Shown: positions 32,552-41,520 of the stretch, one piece after another | Layout: each line of letters starts with the position of its first letter | Position numbering within the stretch: the first letter of the stretch is position 1 | DNA from: Thermoactinomyces daqus | GTDB taxonomy: Bacteria > Bacillota > Bacilli > Thermoactinomycetales > Thermoactinomycetaceae | Direction of reading: 5' to 3' | Assembly: GCF_000763315.1 (NCBI RefSeq) | Contig: NZ_JPST01000012.1 | Span: forward strand, 1-64,000 | Length of the DNA stretch: 64,000 nt | Translations under genes and position numbers: made by a program | Notes under the pieces: generated by a model | Seen by the model: the letters and a program-made list of their open reading frames with translations, nothing else | Database searches by the model: none | What the model was told of the DNA's origin: nothing

Positions 32552-34084
32552 ATGAGTGTGAAGTTATCCGGTTTTAAAGCGCCAAATACCGAAGGAAGCC
32601 TGCTTCATTACAAGCCGCGATACGAGAACTTTATCGGGGGAGAGTGGGTTCCGCCGCTCGGCGGGGAGTATTTTGACAATCCGTCTCCGATCAATGGCAA
32701 GGTGTTCACCAAAGTGCCGCGCTCTCAAAAGGAAGACATCGATCTGGCATTGGAAAAAGCGCACCAGGCAAAAGAAAAATGGGGAAACACTTCCGTCGCG
32801 GAACGAAGCAATATCCTTTTGAAAATTGCTGATCGTCTCGAAGAAAACCTGGAAAAGTTAGCGCTTTCAGAAACGTGGGATAACGGAAAACCGATCCGTG
32901 AAACACTGAATGCGGACCTTCCACTGGCAATTGATCATTTTCGCTATTTTGCCGGCGTGATTCGCGGGGAAGAGGGCGGCGTTTCCGAAATCGATGCCAA
33001 TACGCTCTCCCTTCATATCAAAGAACCGGTCGGCGTTGTGGGCCAGATCATCCCTTGGAATTTTCCGCTGCTCATGGCGGCATGGAAACTGGCTCCCGCT
33101 CTGGCTGCCGGCAATTGCGTGGTGTTAAAGCCGGCCGAACAGACTCCGGCTACCGTCCTTCTGTTTGTGGAACTGATCGCTGATCTGCTGCCGCCCGGCG
33201 TGCTTAATGTGGTTAACGGATTTGGCCCCGAAGCCGGCCAGCCGCTCGCCACCTCGCCGAAAGTGGGAAAAGTGGCCTTTACGGGTGAGACGACCACCGG
33301 ACGCCTGATTATGCAGTACGCTTCGGAAAATATTGTTCCGGTCACGCTGGAACTCGGGGGGAAATCGCCCAACATCTTCACGGAAAGTGTGCTGGCACAA
33401 GATGATGACTTCCTCGATAAAGCCCTGGAAGGATTTACGATGTTCGCCTTGAACCAGGGGGAAGTCTGCACCTGTCCGTCCCGGGCCCTGATTCAGGAGT
33501 CGATTTACGAAGAATTTATCGAACGGGCTATGGAACGCGTGAAGAAAATTAAAATGGGGGACCCGCTCGACCCCGAAACGATGATGGGAGCACAAGCTTC
33601 CAACGACCAGTATGAAAAGATCCTGAACTATATCCAGCTCGGCCGCGAAGAGGGAGCCAAATGCCTGACGGGTGGAAAGCCGTACAAGAACGACAAGTAC
33701 CCCGACGGCTATTACATTGAGCCAACCGTGTTTGTCGGCCACAACAAAATGCGGATTTTCCAGGAGGAAATCTTTGGCCCCGTCGTTTCGGTGACGACGT
33801 TTAAGGATGAAAAGCAATTGCTCGAAATCGCCAATGACACGCTCTACGGCTTGGGTGCCGGTGTCTGGACACGGGATGCGCATCAGGCTTATCAGATTGC
33901 CAGACGGATTCAGGCCGGGCGCGTCTGGGTGAACTGCTACCATCTCTACCCGGCACACGCGGCCTTTGGCGGATACAAACAATCGGGAATCGGACGGGAA
34001 ACGCATAAAATGATGCTGGAACATTATCGCCAAACGAAAAATCTCCTGATTTCCTATGATAAAAAGCCGATGGGCTTCTTTTAA
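32552..34084 (+). CDS. Acetaldehyde-type aldehyde dehydrogenase (ExaC/AldB group)
   Basis: 510 residues. NAD-dependent oxidation of aldehydes to acids: catalytic Cys in GEVCTCPSR (about 306), general base Glu in LELGGKSPN (about 268), PWNFP, and FTGETTTG cofactor segment. The CTCPSR signature and the C-terminal block [19 protein letters not shown] with a short hydrophobic end are typical of acetaldehyde dehydrogenase II. GAGGGAGGAAG site before the ATG. The DUF779 gene that usually accompanies this type follows 14 bases later. Confidence 0.92.
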   Translation: MSVKLSGFKAPNTEGSLLHYKPRYENFIGGEWVPPLGGEYFDNPSPINGKVFTKVPRSQKEDIDLALEKAHQAKEKWGNTSVAERSNILLKIADRLEENLEKLALSETWDNGKPIRETLNADLPLAIDHFRYFAGVIRGEEGGVSEIDANTLSLHIKEPVGVVGQIIPWNFPLLMAAWKLAPALAAGNCVVLKPAEQTPATVLLFVELIADLLPPGVLNVVNGFGPEAGQPLATSPKVGKVAFTGETTTGRLIMQYASENIVPVTLELGGKSPNIFTESVLAQDDDFLDKALEGFTMFALNQGEVCTCPSRALIQESIYEEFIERAMERVKKIKMGDPLDPETMMGAQASNDQYEKILNYIQLGREEGAKCLTGGKPYKNDKYPDGYYIEPTVFVGHNKMRIFQEEIFGPVVSVTTFKDEKQLLEIANDTLYGLGAGVWTRDAHQAYQIARRIQAGRVWVNCYHLYPAHAAFGGYKQSGIGRETHKMMLEHYRQTKNLLISYDKKPMGFF

Positions 34085-34098
34085 GGACAGTGGAGGAC

Positions 34099-34473
34099 AT
34101 GGAAACAGTCAAACGCGTTCTGGTTACGCCCGAGGCGAAAAAGGTTATTGATCAGCTGAGCAAGCAGCATGGAAAGCTGATGTTTCACCAGAGCGGCGGT
34201 TGTTGTGACGGCTCCTCTCCCATGTGTTTTAAAGAAGGAACTTTTCGGATCGGAAGCAGCGATGTCCGACTGGGCGAGATTGCCGGATGTCCTTTTTATA
34301 TGTCCCGTTCCCAGTTTGAATACTGGAAACATACCCAGTTAACCGTTGATGTTGTCAAAGGGAGAGGGGCTTCCTTTTCATTGGAGATTCCGCTGGGGGT
34401 TCGGTTTGTCATCCGTTCGAGGCTGTTTACGGAGGAAGAGTTCGCCCGGTTGGAACCGATTCAAAATGGATAA
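34099..34473 (+). CDS. DUF779 protein, partner of aldehyde dehydrogenase
   Basis: 124 residues with the family signature FHQSGGCCDGSSPMC near residue 30 and CPFYMSRSQFEYW near 75. DUF779 proteins are found next to the exaC-type aldehyde dehydrogenase in many bacteria and are thought to be needed for its activity, in an unknown way; the Cys pairs suggest metal binding. Start chosen at ATG 34099; a GTG three codons upstream is also possible. Confidence 0.85.
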   Translation: METVKRVLVTPEAKKVIDQLSKQHGKLMFHQSGGCCDGSSPMCFKEGTFRIGSSDVRLGEIAGCPFYMSRSQFEYWKHTQLTVDVVKGRGASFSLEIPLGVRFVIRSRLFTEEEFARLEPIQNG

Positions 34474-34483
34474 AGCACTGTTG

Positions 34484-34527
34484 AAAAAAAGGCGATCTGC
34501 TCCTGATCAGGGCGGATCGCCTTTTTT
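34484..34527. terminator. Bidirectional terminator
   Basis: GGCGATC / GATCGCC hairpin flanked by seven A and six T, between the DUF779 and PIG-L genes. A second hairpin (AAAGCCACC / GGTGGCTTT, 34535-34563) borders the minus-strand gene. Confidence 0.85.
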
Positions 34528-34567
34528 CGGGAAAAGCCACCCGCGAGATGAGGAGGTGGCTTTGCAA

Positions 34568-35485
34568 CTATAATGGAACTTTTTTTGTATAAGGTTTTTT
34601 CATCAGCATATCAAATTCAATCGGAACACTGTGGTAACCGATCGCATAAAGCCCTTCTGTCGGCTTCCAGATGTTATAGGCTTTGCACGCCCGAAGAAGA
34701 ATGGCTTTATCGGCCGGATTGCGGAGAACAACCATCTGGCTTCCGGGAACCTTCACTTTCATGATCCGGTCAGTTGTGATCGAGAGATAGGCGACCCAGT
34801 GCTTGACGATGTGTTCCCGGAACAGATCATCCATAACCCGGCCGCACATGGCATGGTCAGGATGAACATCATAGCGGGACATCGTTTTAAAGGTTGCATC
34901 GGGGAACTTTTTGGCATATGACGCCATAATGGCTCTTACCTGACTGTACAGAAAATTATCGTTTACCACATTGTATACCCGAATTCTGTCCTTGGGAATG
35001 CCAAAAGCGGCAGCAGCCAGGTAAAATTCACGAAGGCGCGCATCCCCGAATTCTTTGCGGGTGAGCCATCCGTCTTTGTAATGTTCCTTATAGGGATCGT
35101 GATAGGATTTGTACAGATTGTCTTTTAATTTTTTTCCGGCCAATTCTGCACGATTGGATTCAATGTCGTAGGCTCCGTTGATCCGTTCACGTGCAAACGA
35201 ATGGCTTCCCGGCGACATCAGCACCAGATATACTTCTTTTCCCGCCCGAATGTCGTTAATGAGCGGAACCCCCATGGTCAAAACTTCATCATCAGCATGG
35301 GGAGAGAAGTAGATCACAACATTCTTGGAAGGCACCGGTTTTGGCGCAGCAGGTTTTACTGCTTCCATCGCCCGCGTTGCGGCTGCTTGTTCCCCGTAGG
35401 TTTTGTATTTGTGCATTGACATCACGGCGACGACCAGTCCTGCTGCCACCAGGGGGATCGATAAAATGAAAAGCCATTTTTTCAT
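34568..35485 (-). CDS. PIG-L family deacetylase, membrane-anchored or secreted
   Basis: 305 residues. N-terminal hydrophobic anchor (WLFILSIPLVAAGLVVAVMS), then a PIG-L/LmbE fold starting VVIYFSPHADDEVLTMGVP with the zinc-binding H-x-DD motif, and the later KTMSRYDVHPDHAMCGRV block. Members remove N-acetyl groups from sugars or mycothiol-like molecules. Here the anchor suggests cell-surface sugar deacetylation. Weak ribosome site (GTGGTGAT). Confidence 0.83.
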   Translation of the reverse strand: MKKWLFILSIPLVAAGLVVAVMSMHKYKTYGEQAAATRAMEAVKPAAPKPVPSKNVVIYFSPHADDEVLTMGVPLINDIRAGKEVYLVLMSPGSHSFARERINGAYDIESNRAELAGKKLKDNLYKSYHDPYKEHYKDGWLTRKEFGDARLREFYLAAAAFGIPKDRIRVYNVVNDNFLYSQVRAIMASYAKKFPDATFKTMSRYDVHPDHAMCGRVMDDLFREHIVKHWVAYLSITTDRIMKVKVPGSQMVVLRNPADKAILLRACKAYNIWKPTEGLYAIGYHSVPIEFDMLMKKPYTKKVPL

Positions 35486-35784
35486 CTGATCACCACACTT
35501 AAGTGAAATGTCTATCTAAAAAAACCGGCCTTTCCTTGTAGAAACCCATTCATTGCATTGTCGTGCCAAAAGATAGATTTAGACATTGGTCGGGTAAATC
35601 CCTATCAAATATTTTAGCGGGAAACCAATGAGATATATAGAATTTTATATGCCTAAATATGACAGATTCATGAATGATGGATTATAATTTTATTAAAGAT
35701 AAAGATTTCAACCAAGAGCAGGGCGTGGGTTTTCTTCCGGTGAAACCTGAAGGCGGGAAGGAAACACCACGCCCCGCATTTTTG
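35486..35784. other. Intergenic region between PIG-L and DUF4309 genes
   Basis: 300 bases. A hairpin with GGGCGTGG / CCACGCCC arms (35721-35774) and a T-run on the plus strand; no gene. The promoter of the PIG-L gene is expected near 35500-35560. Confidence 0.5.
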
Positions 35785-36426
35785 TCAGCCGGCCATATTA
35801 TTGACTGCGGCCGGGGGATAGAAGACGGAATAATGATCCAGATGCGTCGAACCGGAGATTGGTTCATTAAAAATAAATTTTAATTGATATTTGGAATTCA
35901 CCTTGTAAACGAGGATTTTTTGGTGGCTGATGCTGTTGACGGATGAAGGCCGGCCCAATGTTTCGGTGATGTCCCGGTACGTGAGCTTTTGGATTTCCGC
36001 AGAGTAGGAGCGAATGTCAAAAATCTGCAACCCGTGATTGAAGCCAAAAGCAAGGCCTTGTTTTTTATAAGTATCATAAATCCCTTTTCCCGCCGACTCG
36101 GTCGTGTCCGGATTTCCCAAGGCTTGATGAACATCGGAATCGATGAGGGATTTGCCGCAAATAAAGCGGTAATGCAAAATCTTCCCCTGCTGGGCGCGCT
36201 GTTTGATCTCCAGAACGAGAGCTTTGTTTTTGGCATTGATCGGTGCGGGTTTGTCGCCCGGAGTGGATTGTTGAGGAGAGGGGGTCTGCTGGTGGGAGGG
36301 CGGGACGGATGAGGCAGGGGGAGCGGGCTTCGGTTCCGGGGTCGGGGCTTTTTCATGCCCGGTGCAGCCGGTGATAAGGAGAAAACTGATCACCGCCAGG
36401 GAGAAAACCTTTCTTTTAAAGGGCAT
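35785..36426 (-). CDS. DUF4309 (YjgB-like) lipoprotein
   Basis: 213 residues from ATG 36426 (ATGGAGAT site). Lipobox LITGC near residue 20, then a Pro/Ser-rich linker (PTPEPKPAPPASS) and the DUF4309 domain: DVHQALGNPDTTESAGKGIYDTY, FGFNHGLQIFDIRSY and LGRPSSVNSISHQKILVYKVNSKYQLKFIF. B. subtilis YjgB is biofilm-related but uncharacterised; the role here is unknown. The longer frame upstream has no ribosome site. Confidence 0.85.
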   Translation of the reverse strand: MPFKRKVFSLAVISFLLITGCTGHEKAPTPEPKPAPPASSVPPSHQQTPSPQQSTPGDKPAPINAKNKALVLEIKQRAQQGKILHYRFICGKSLIDSDVHQALGNPDTTESAGKGIYDTYKKQGLAFGFNHGLQIFDIRSYSAEIQKLTYRDITETLGRPSSVNSISHQKILVYKVNSKYQLKFIFNEPISGSTHLDHYSVFYPPAAVNNMAG

Positions 36427-36510
36427 CACAGAACATCTCCATTCATTTGAAAATGATGCATTACAACCCAATAATATCCCATTTTCTATCTTTTGTCAAT
36501 TTCAAAGGAG

Positions 36511-36538
36511 AAAAAATACCCCCGCGAACGAGGGCCGG
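36511..36538 (-). terminator. Terminator of the fruRKA operon
   Basis: Hairpin CCCTCG / CGCGGGGG with six T on the minus strand, just past the fruA stop. Confidence 0.75.
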
Positions 36539-36547
36539 ATTCTTGGT

Positions 36548-38395
36548 TTATTGCACTTTTTTCTTCCAGATTCCGAGCATTGCCGCCGTAACGGCAGAGC
36601 CGATGAGAATCGCGAGAATATAGAGCAGTGGTTTGTTGACGAGCGGAATCACGAACAGTCCGCCGTGGGGGGCAGGCAGATGAATGCCGAACAACATGCT
36701 GAGCGCGCCGGCGATGGAAGAGCCGATGATACAGCTGGCGATGACGCGTACCGGATCGGCTGCGGCAAACGGGATTGCTCCTTCTGTAATAAAGGAAGCA
36801 CCCAGCAAATAGTTGGTCAGGCCGGATTTACGCTCGGCATCGGTAAATTTGTGTTTAAAGAAAGTGGTTGCCAGCGCAATGCCCAGCGGCGGTACCATTC
36901 CGCCGGCCATGACGGCTGCATGCGGAAGCTGGTTTCCGGTCTGCAGTGCGGCCAGTCCGAAGGTGAAAGCCGCTTTATTGATCGGGCCGCCCATGTCCAC
37001 GGCCATCATGCCGCCCAGAATCAAGCCGAGGATGGCCGCGTTGGTTCCGCTGAGGCTGCCCAGCCAGGAAGTGAGCGTTTTGTTGAGCAGAACCGCCGGT
37101 CCGTTAATGACAGTGATCATCAGGATACCTGTAATCATGATTCCAAATAAGGGATATAAGAGAACCGGCTTGATCCCTTCCAGTTGCTGAGGCAGGATCG
37201 AAAACACCTTTTTCAGGCCCACGACGACATAACCGGCCAAAAATCCGGCAATCAGGCCGCCGAGAAAGCCCGCACCCGCGTTTGCCGCCAGAAAACCGCC
37301 GACAGCACCAGGAGCAAAACCGGGACGGTCGGCTATGCTGGAGGCGATAAAACCAGCCAGAATCGGCACGATGAAATGAAAAGCTCCATCCGCCCCGCCG
37401 ATTTGATTCAAGATTTGGGCGATCGGCCCATTCGCGTGAATTCCGCCAAATGCGAATGAAAGCGCAATCAAAATTCCTCCGCCGACAACAAAGGGAAGCA
37501 TGTTGCTGACCCCGTTCATCAGGTGGCGGTAAAAGCCGAGCCGCTGTTTTCCCGTTGTTTCCTTTTCGACGTTTCCCCGCCCCTGATAAATGGGTGCATC
37601 CTGTTTCAAAGCTCGTTCAAGGAGCGCTTTTGCTTTGTGAATTCCATCAGCGACGGGTACCTGAAGTACGTGTTTTCCGGCGAACCGGTCCATTTCCACC
37701 TGCTTGTCCGCTGCGACGATAATGGCGGTGGCCTGTTCAATTTCCGCCGGGGTCAGGCGATTTTTGATCCCGGTGGATCCGTTGGTTTCCACTTTGATCC
37801 TGATGCCCATCTCCGCTGCTTTGGCCTTGAGGGCATCAGCCGCCATGTAGGTATGGGCGATTCCGGTCGGGCAAGCGGTGACGGCAAGGATCAGTTTTTC
37901 CGGTTCTGTTTGTTCTTCTATGCTGTCTTCCTCCTCCTGATCCGCTTCTTTGTTATTGATTAAAGCGATCACTTCCTTTGCTGTCCCGGCCTGATTCAGT
38001 TTTTCGCGGAAGTCATGATCCATCAGCAATACCGACAGGCGGGATAATGTTTCCAGATGAGTTTCATCAGCCCCTTCCGGAGCGGCGATCATAAAGAAGA
38101 GACGGGCAGGCTGTCCGTCCAGGGATTCATAGTCAATCCCTTTCAGGCTCCGTCCGAAACAGATGGCGGGAGTTTTTACCGCCTTGGTTTTGGCGTGCGG
38201 GATGGCAATGCCCTCGCCGATCCCCGTCGATCCTTGAGCTTCCCGTTTCAAAATGGCCTGCTTGTATTCTTCACGGTCATGCAAGCGGCCGGCTCCGTCC
38301 AGCTTTTCGACCAGTTCATCAATGACAGCGCTTTTATCGCCGGCCCGGAGTTCCATGATGATCGTATCCTCTTTTAGCAGATCCGTAATCTTCAT
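36548..38395 (-). CDS. fruA: PTS fructose transporter, subunits IIABC fused
   Basis: 615 residues in the order IIA-IIB-IIC. IIA has the phosphorylated His in GIAIPHAKTKAV (about 62); IIB has CPTGIAHTYMAADAL with the phosphorylated Cys; IIC has about nine helices. It imports fructose and phosphorylates it to fructose-1-phosphate, using HPr and enzyme I (found at 57888 and 56166). Last gene of the fru operon, separated from fruK by 80 bases that hold a perfect stem-loop. Confidence 0.96.
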   Translation of the reverse strand: MKITDLLKEDTIIMELRAGDKSAVIDELVEKLDGAGRLHDREEYKQAILKREAQGSTGIGEGIAIPHAKTKAVKTPAICFGRSLKGIDYESLDGQPARLFFMIAAPEGADETHLETLSRLSVLLMDHDFREKLNQAGTAKEVIALINNKEADQEEEDSIEEQTEPEKLILAVTACPTGIAHTYMAADALKAKAAEMGIRIKVETNGSTGIKNRLTPAEIEQATAIIVAADKQVEMDRFAGKHVLQVPVADGIHKAKALLERALKQDAPIYQGRGNVEKETTGKQRLGFYRHLMNGVSNMLPFVVGGGILIALSFAFGGIHANGPIAQILNQIGGADGAFHFIVPILAGFIASSIADRPGFAPGAVGGFLAANAGAGFLGGLIAGFLAGYVVVGLKKVFSILPQQLEGIKPVLLYPLFGIMITGILMITVINGPAVLLNKTLTSWLGSLSGTNAAILGLILGGMMAVDMGGPINKAAFTFGLAALQTGNQLPHAAVMAGGMVPPLGIALATTFFKHKFTDAERKSGLTNYLLGASFITEGAIPFAAADPVRVIASCIIGSSIAGALSMLFGIHLPAPHGGLFVIPLVNKPLLYILAILIGSAVTAAMLGIWKKKVQ

Positions 38396-38424
38396 CGTAG
38401 GGCACCTCCCTGAAAGTATCGGTT

Positions 38425-38461
38425 CCCGGTTTTATCAGCCACTGAAGGGGATAAAACCGGG
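38425..38461 (-). promoter_or_regulatory. Intercistronic stem-loop between fruK and fruA
   Basis: Perfect twelve-base arms CCCGGTTTTATC (38425-38436) and GATAAAACCGGG (38450-38461), loop of 13. No T-run, so it is more likely an mRNA stabiliser/processing site than a terminator. Confidence 0.75.
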
Positions 38462-38475
38462 TGATTGGTCAGTTG

Positions 38476-39417
38476 CTAAATTGCTCCCAAATCAATGGGA
38501 TGGACGACCGGCTTGATTTTCACTTGCGGAAGTAGCTGTTCCACTTGGTTTTTGGTGCACAAATCGGAAGAGAAAGCAGTTGCGCTTCCGGCAGCGATGC
38601 CGCATCGGAACGATTCCAGAAGATCCCCCGTCCGGACGTAGGTGGACAGAAAACCGGCAACCAGCGAATCGCCGGCCCCGACAGAATTGATCACTTTTCC
38701 TTGTGGGACAGTGGCTTGATAGGTTCCCTCTTCCGCAAAGAGGAGCGCACCCGCCCCGGCCATGGAGACGATCACGTGTCGGGCCCCCTGCTCAAGCAGT
38801 TGGTGTCCATAGGGAAGAATCTCCATGGCATTGGTCAGGGTAACGCCGAACAGTTCCCCCAGTTCATGATGATTCGGTTTGATCAAAAAAGGGCGATGGG
38901 CGATCACCTTGCCGAGTGCTTCACCGGAGGCATCGACAACCACTTTGACTCCCCGCGGGCTGAGGATCCCGGTCAGATCTTCATACAGACCGGCGGGCAG
39001 GGAGCGCGGAATGCTGCCGGCAAGAACGAGCACATCTCCTTCAGCGAGTGCGTTCAGTTTTTCCCGAAGCAGGGCAATCTGTTCTTCGCTGATGGAAGGC
39101 CCTTGCCCGTTGATTTCAGTTTCGCCGTCTTCCGTCTTCAGTTTGATGTTGATGCGCGAGTCACCGTCTACCCGGATAAAATCGGTTCCGATTCCTTCCT
39201 CGTGCAAAGTGTCGCGGATGAAAGCGCCCGTAAATCCGCCGATAAAGCCGAGGGCCGTTGTCTCCGCTCCCAGCCGGCTGAGGACGCGGGAGACGTTAAT
39301 CCCTTTTCCTCCGGGAAATTTCTGCTCTTTCTGCATCCGGTTGAGTCCGTTCAGCTGAAAAGATGGTACGTTGACCACAAGATCGATTGATGGATTGAGG
39401 GTTACGGTATAAATCAT
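38476..39417 (-). CDS. fruK: 1-phosphofructokinase
   Basis: 313 residues of the PfkB family: MIYTVTLNPSIDLVVNV, the GGKGINVSRVLSRLG loop, KPNHHELGELFG, and the catalytic GAGDSLVAGF near residue 250. Phosphorylates fructose-1-phosphate to fructose-1,6-bisphosphate. ATG overlaps the stop of fruR by four bases (coupling). Confidence 0.95.
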   Translation of the reverse strand: MIYTVTLNPSIDLVVNVPSFQLNGLNRMQKEQKFPGGKGINVSRVLSRLGAETTALGFIGGFTGAFIRDTLHEEGIGTDFIRVDGDSRINIKLKTEDGETEINGQGPSISEEQIALLREKLNALAEGDVLVLAGSIPRSLPAGLYEDLTGILSPRGVKVVVDASGEALGKVIAHRPFLIKPNHHELGELFGVTLTNAMEILPYGHQLLEQGARHVIVSMAGAGALLFAEEGTYQATVPQGKVINSVGAGDSLVAGFLSTYVRTGDLLESFRCGIAAGSATAFSSDLCTKNQVEQLLPQVKIKPVVHPIDLGAI

Positions 39418-40169
39418 GGCGTTCCAACCTCGATTACATAAGTTTTGTTTTCATAGGCTGCCCGGCTTTCTTCAGGAATCCGGCTTGTTACAAGAACAGC
39501 CTCTTCGATCTCGGCGAATTGGGCAAAGGAGATTTCGGCAAATTTGCTCTGATCAGCCAGGACATAGGTTTGGCCGGACAGGGTGCGGGCCAATCTTTTC
39601 AACCGGGCTTCCTCGGGATCGGGAGTGGTATACCCCATTTCCGGGTGAATTCCGTTTACCCCCAAAAAACAACGGTCAAAGCGAAAGTGGCGGAGTTGAT
39701 CGAGTGCCATGCTTCCGATCACTGCCTTGGTAGACGCTTTTACCATTCCGCCCAGAATATGGCATTTGATGTTGGTGGCATCCATCCGGTCAAGATGGGA
39801 AAGACCGTTGGTGACCACAACGATTTGTTTGCCGGACAGATAAGGGATGAGCTCCCCGACCGTGCTTCCGGCGTCAAGATAGATGCAGTCTCCATCTTCC
39901 ACCAAGGTGGCGGCATGCCGTGCGATCGCTTTCTTTTCTTCCAGGTTTTTCGCGAACTTTTCCGCGATGCTGGGCTCGGAACCTTTGCCCTGAAGCAGGG
40001 CAGCGCCGCCGTGGACGCGTTTTAACAGCTTGAGTTTTTCCAATTCAATCAGGTCGCGGCGAACCGTCGATTCAGAAGCCTGGGTAGCGTCTACCAACTC
40101 CTGCACTTTGACAACGCCCTGTTGTTTTAACATTGTCAGAATCAATTGATGCCGCTGTGGAGTCAACAA
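39414..40169 (-). CDS. fruR: DeoR/GlpR family repressor of the fructose operon
   Basis: 251 residues. Start TTG 40169, behind GAGGTGAT. N-terminal DeoR helix-turn-helix (MLTPQRHQLILTMLKQQGVVKVQELVDATQASESTVRRDLIELEKL) and the C-terminal sugar-isomerase-like domain (DAGSTVGELIPYL, KHRFDRCFLGVNG) that senses fructose-1-phosphate or similar. First gene of fruRKA; upstream is a 10-bp iteron array it should bind. Confidence 0.92.
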   Translation of the reverse strand: MLTPQRHQLILTMLKQQGVVKVQELVDATQASESTVRRDLIELEKLKLLKRVHGGAALLQGKGSEPSIAEKFAKNLEEKKAIARHAATLVEDGDCIYLDAGSTVGELIPYLSGKQIVVVTNGLSHLDRMDATNIKCHILGGMVKASTKAVIGSMALDQLRHFRFDRCFLGVNGIHPEMGYTTPDPEEARLKRLARTLSGQTYVLADQSKFAEISFAQFAEIEEAVLVTSRIPEESRAAYENKTYVIEVGTP

Positions 40170-40201
40170 TTTTGATCACCTCATGAGTTCACCTTTATAA
40201 T

Positions 40202-40218
40202 AACGAAAACCCTTTCAA
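40202..40218 (-). promoter_or_regulatory. cre-like CcpA site
   Basis: On the minus strand TTGAAAGGGTTTTCGTT resembles the catabolite box, with one mismatch in the central CG. Confidence 0.4.
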
Positions 40219-40222
40219 AAAA

Positions 40223-40267
40223 CAATCATTATCTATCAAAATCATTCAATTTCATTCAAAAACATTC
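40223..40267. promoter_or_regulatory. Fructose-repressor iteron array
   Basis: Five 5-bp units at exact 10-bp steps (starts 40223, 40233, 40243, 40253, 40263: CAATC, CTATC, CATTC, CATTC, CATTC). Direct repeats on one helix face are typical operators of DeoR-type proteins. It lies just upstream of fruR. Confidence 0.75.
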
Positions 40268-40490
40268 GCTGTAATTGCCGGGCTTGCATCACAGCAGGCT
40301 TGTTAAATTGCATGACTTTGGAGGGGATTTTTTGAGTTCCGGGCTCTTTCCGCCTTGCTTGCACTATTTCTGAAATGGGCAACTTGCTTTATTCTAGGAA
40401 GTGGAGAATTCCTGCATTAAAGCGAGTTAAAGGGGATTTTGAGAAAGATTATAAACACCAACAGCAAATGGCTGTAAAGGGGAAAATCGT

Positions 40491-40820
40491 GTGTTTTTTG
40501 TGCAGCTTACTTTAAATCTCATTTTATATTTGTCGGCCGGCGTGCTTTTTTATAAACAGCAATGGATGGCAGGGGGGATTTTGCTGGCGGCTGCCGTCTT
40601 GTTTTCGTTGTTTTGGGGTTACTGTTATTGTCGGAGGAGGAAGCGGAAAAAAGGAAAAAATGACTGCACTGTCTGTGATTCCTGTGATTGTTTACCGATG
40701 GATTGCCCTGATTGCAATTGCCATCATTTTCATAAAAATGTGCCGGAATGCAATTGCCATCATTTTAATTGTGATGGGCCGGATTGCGACTGCGATATGC
40801 CCAATTGCAGCTGTCATTAG
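40491..40820 (+). CDS. Small membrane protein with Cys/His-rich tail
   Basis: 109 residues; GTG 40491 behind AAAGGGG. Two membrane helices (about 4-22 and 27-45), an Arg/Lys patch, then about 55 residues with 16 Cys and several His in repeated units P(D/E)CNCHHF. The tail is likely a cytoplasmic or surface metal-binding (Zn/Cu) segment. No known family. It is followed 16 bases later by a DUF2085 gene, suggesting an operon. Confidence 0.68.
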   Translation: MFFVQLTLNLILYLSAGVLFYKQQWMAGGILLAAAVLFSLFWGYCYCRRRKRKKGKNDCTVCDSCDCLPMDCPDCNCHHFHKNVPECNCHHFNCDGPDCDCDMPNCSCH

Positions 40821-40835
40821 CGGGGAGGGAAAAGG

Positions 40836-41183
40836 ATGGGATGGTGGATGAAGTGGGCGGAATGCGTTCCTTGTCACCGGCGTCCGGAGCGCTGTTTGCG
40901 CATCAGGGGAAAACCGATGCCGATTTGTGCCCGCTGTTTCAGTATCCTGCTCGGGTATGGGCTGATCCCGGTGTTCTTCTTTATGCCGCTGCGGTTGCCA
41001 TGGTATCTGGGAATCATCAGCCAGATTCCGATGCTGGTTGACGGTTTTACGCAAAAATGGGGCTGGCGCGAAAGCAACAATCTTCTCCGCGTGATCACGG
41101 GACTTATCAGCGGGGGAGGGTTGTCGCTGCTGGCGGTGGCGGGAGAGCGATTTGTGGTCACTGCCGCAGAACGGGTATTTTGA
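40836..41183 (+). CDS. DUF2085 family membrane protein
   Basis: 115 residues, ATG 40836 after GGGAGGGAAAAGG. The N-terminus has the family motif CHRRPERCLRIRGKPMPICARCFSILLGYG (Cys/His pairs around a loop), then three membrane helices. Function unknown; the conserved Cys suggest metal or redox chemistry. Partner of the Cys/His-rich gene above. Confidence 0.85.
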   Translation: MGWWMKWAECVPCHRRPERCLRIRGKPMPICARCFSILLGYGLIPVFFFMPLRLPWYLGIISQIPMLVDGFTQKWGWRESNNLLRVITGLISGGGLSLLAVAGERFVVTAAERVF

Positions 41184-41520
41184 GCGGATCATGCATATCA
41201 ATATCCTGATTTACTGTTCGGCAAATTTTACCGTTCAGCTCCAATCTTAAAAGTGGAAAAAACGCACCAAATCTTTGTTTTCGGGTTTGTTCAGTACTTG
41301 AAACGGGAGCACCTGGGCGATGGTAATCCAAAGAACGAATCATGTTGAAATTGTGAAAGATTGACCGGGATGTCCAGATGCACCCGGCTTTTTCTTTCAG
41401 GTTTTCGACTGGAAAAAATTACACTCCTATATATGGTAATTTTTATTTATTCATTTCTTTATAAAATAAAATAGATGAAGTAATATAGAAATAACAAGTA
41501 TTCCGAAAGGGAGATCGCCG
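41184..41520. other. Intergenic region
   Basis: 337 bases, no gene. A short frame ending in FVQYLKREHLGDGN near 41280-41340 has no start. The terminator at 41365 and an AT-rich promoter region before the XRE-TPR gene are the only features. Confidence 0.5.
41365..41394 (+). terminator. Terminator upstream of the XRE-TPR gene
   Basis: CCGGG / CCCGG hairpin followed by five T. Confidence 0.65.
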
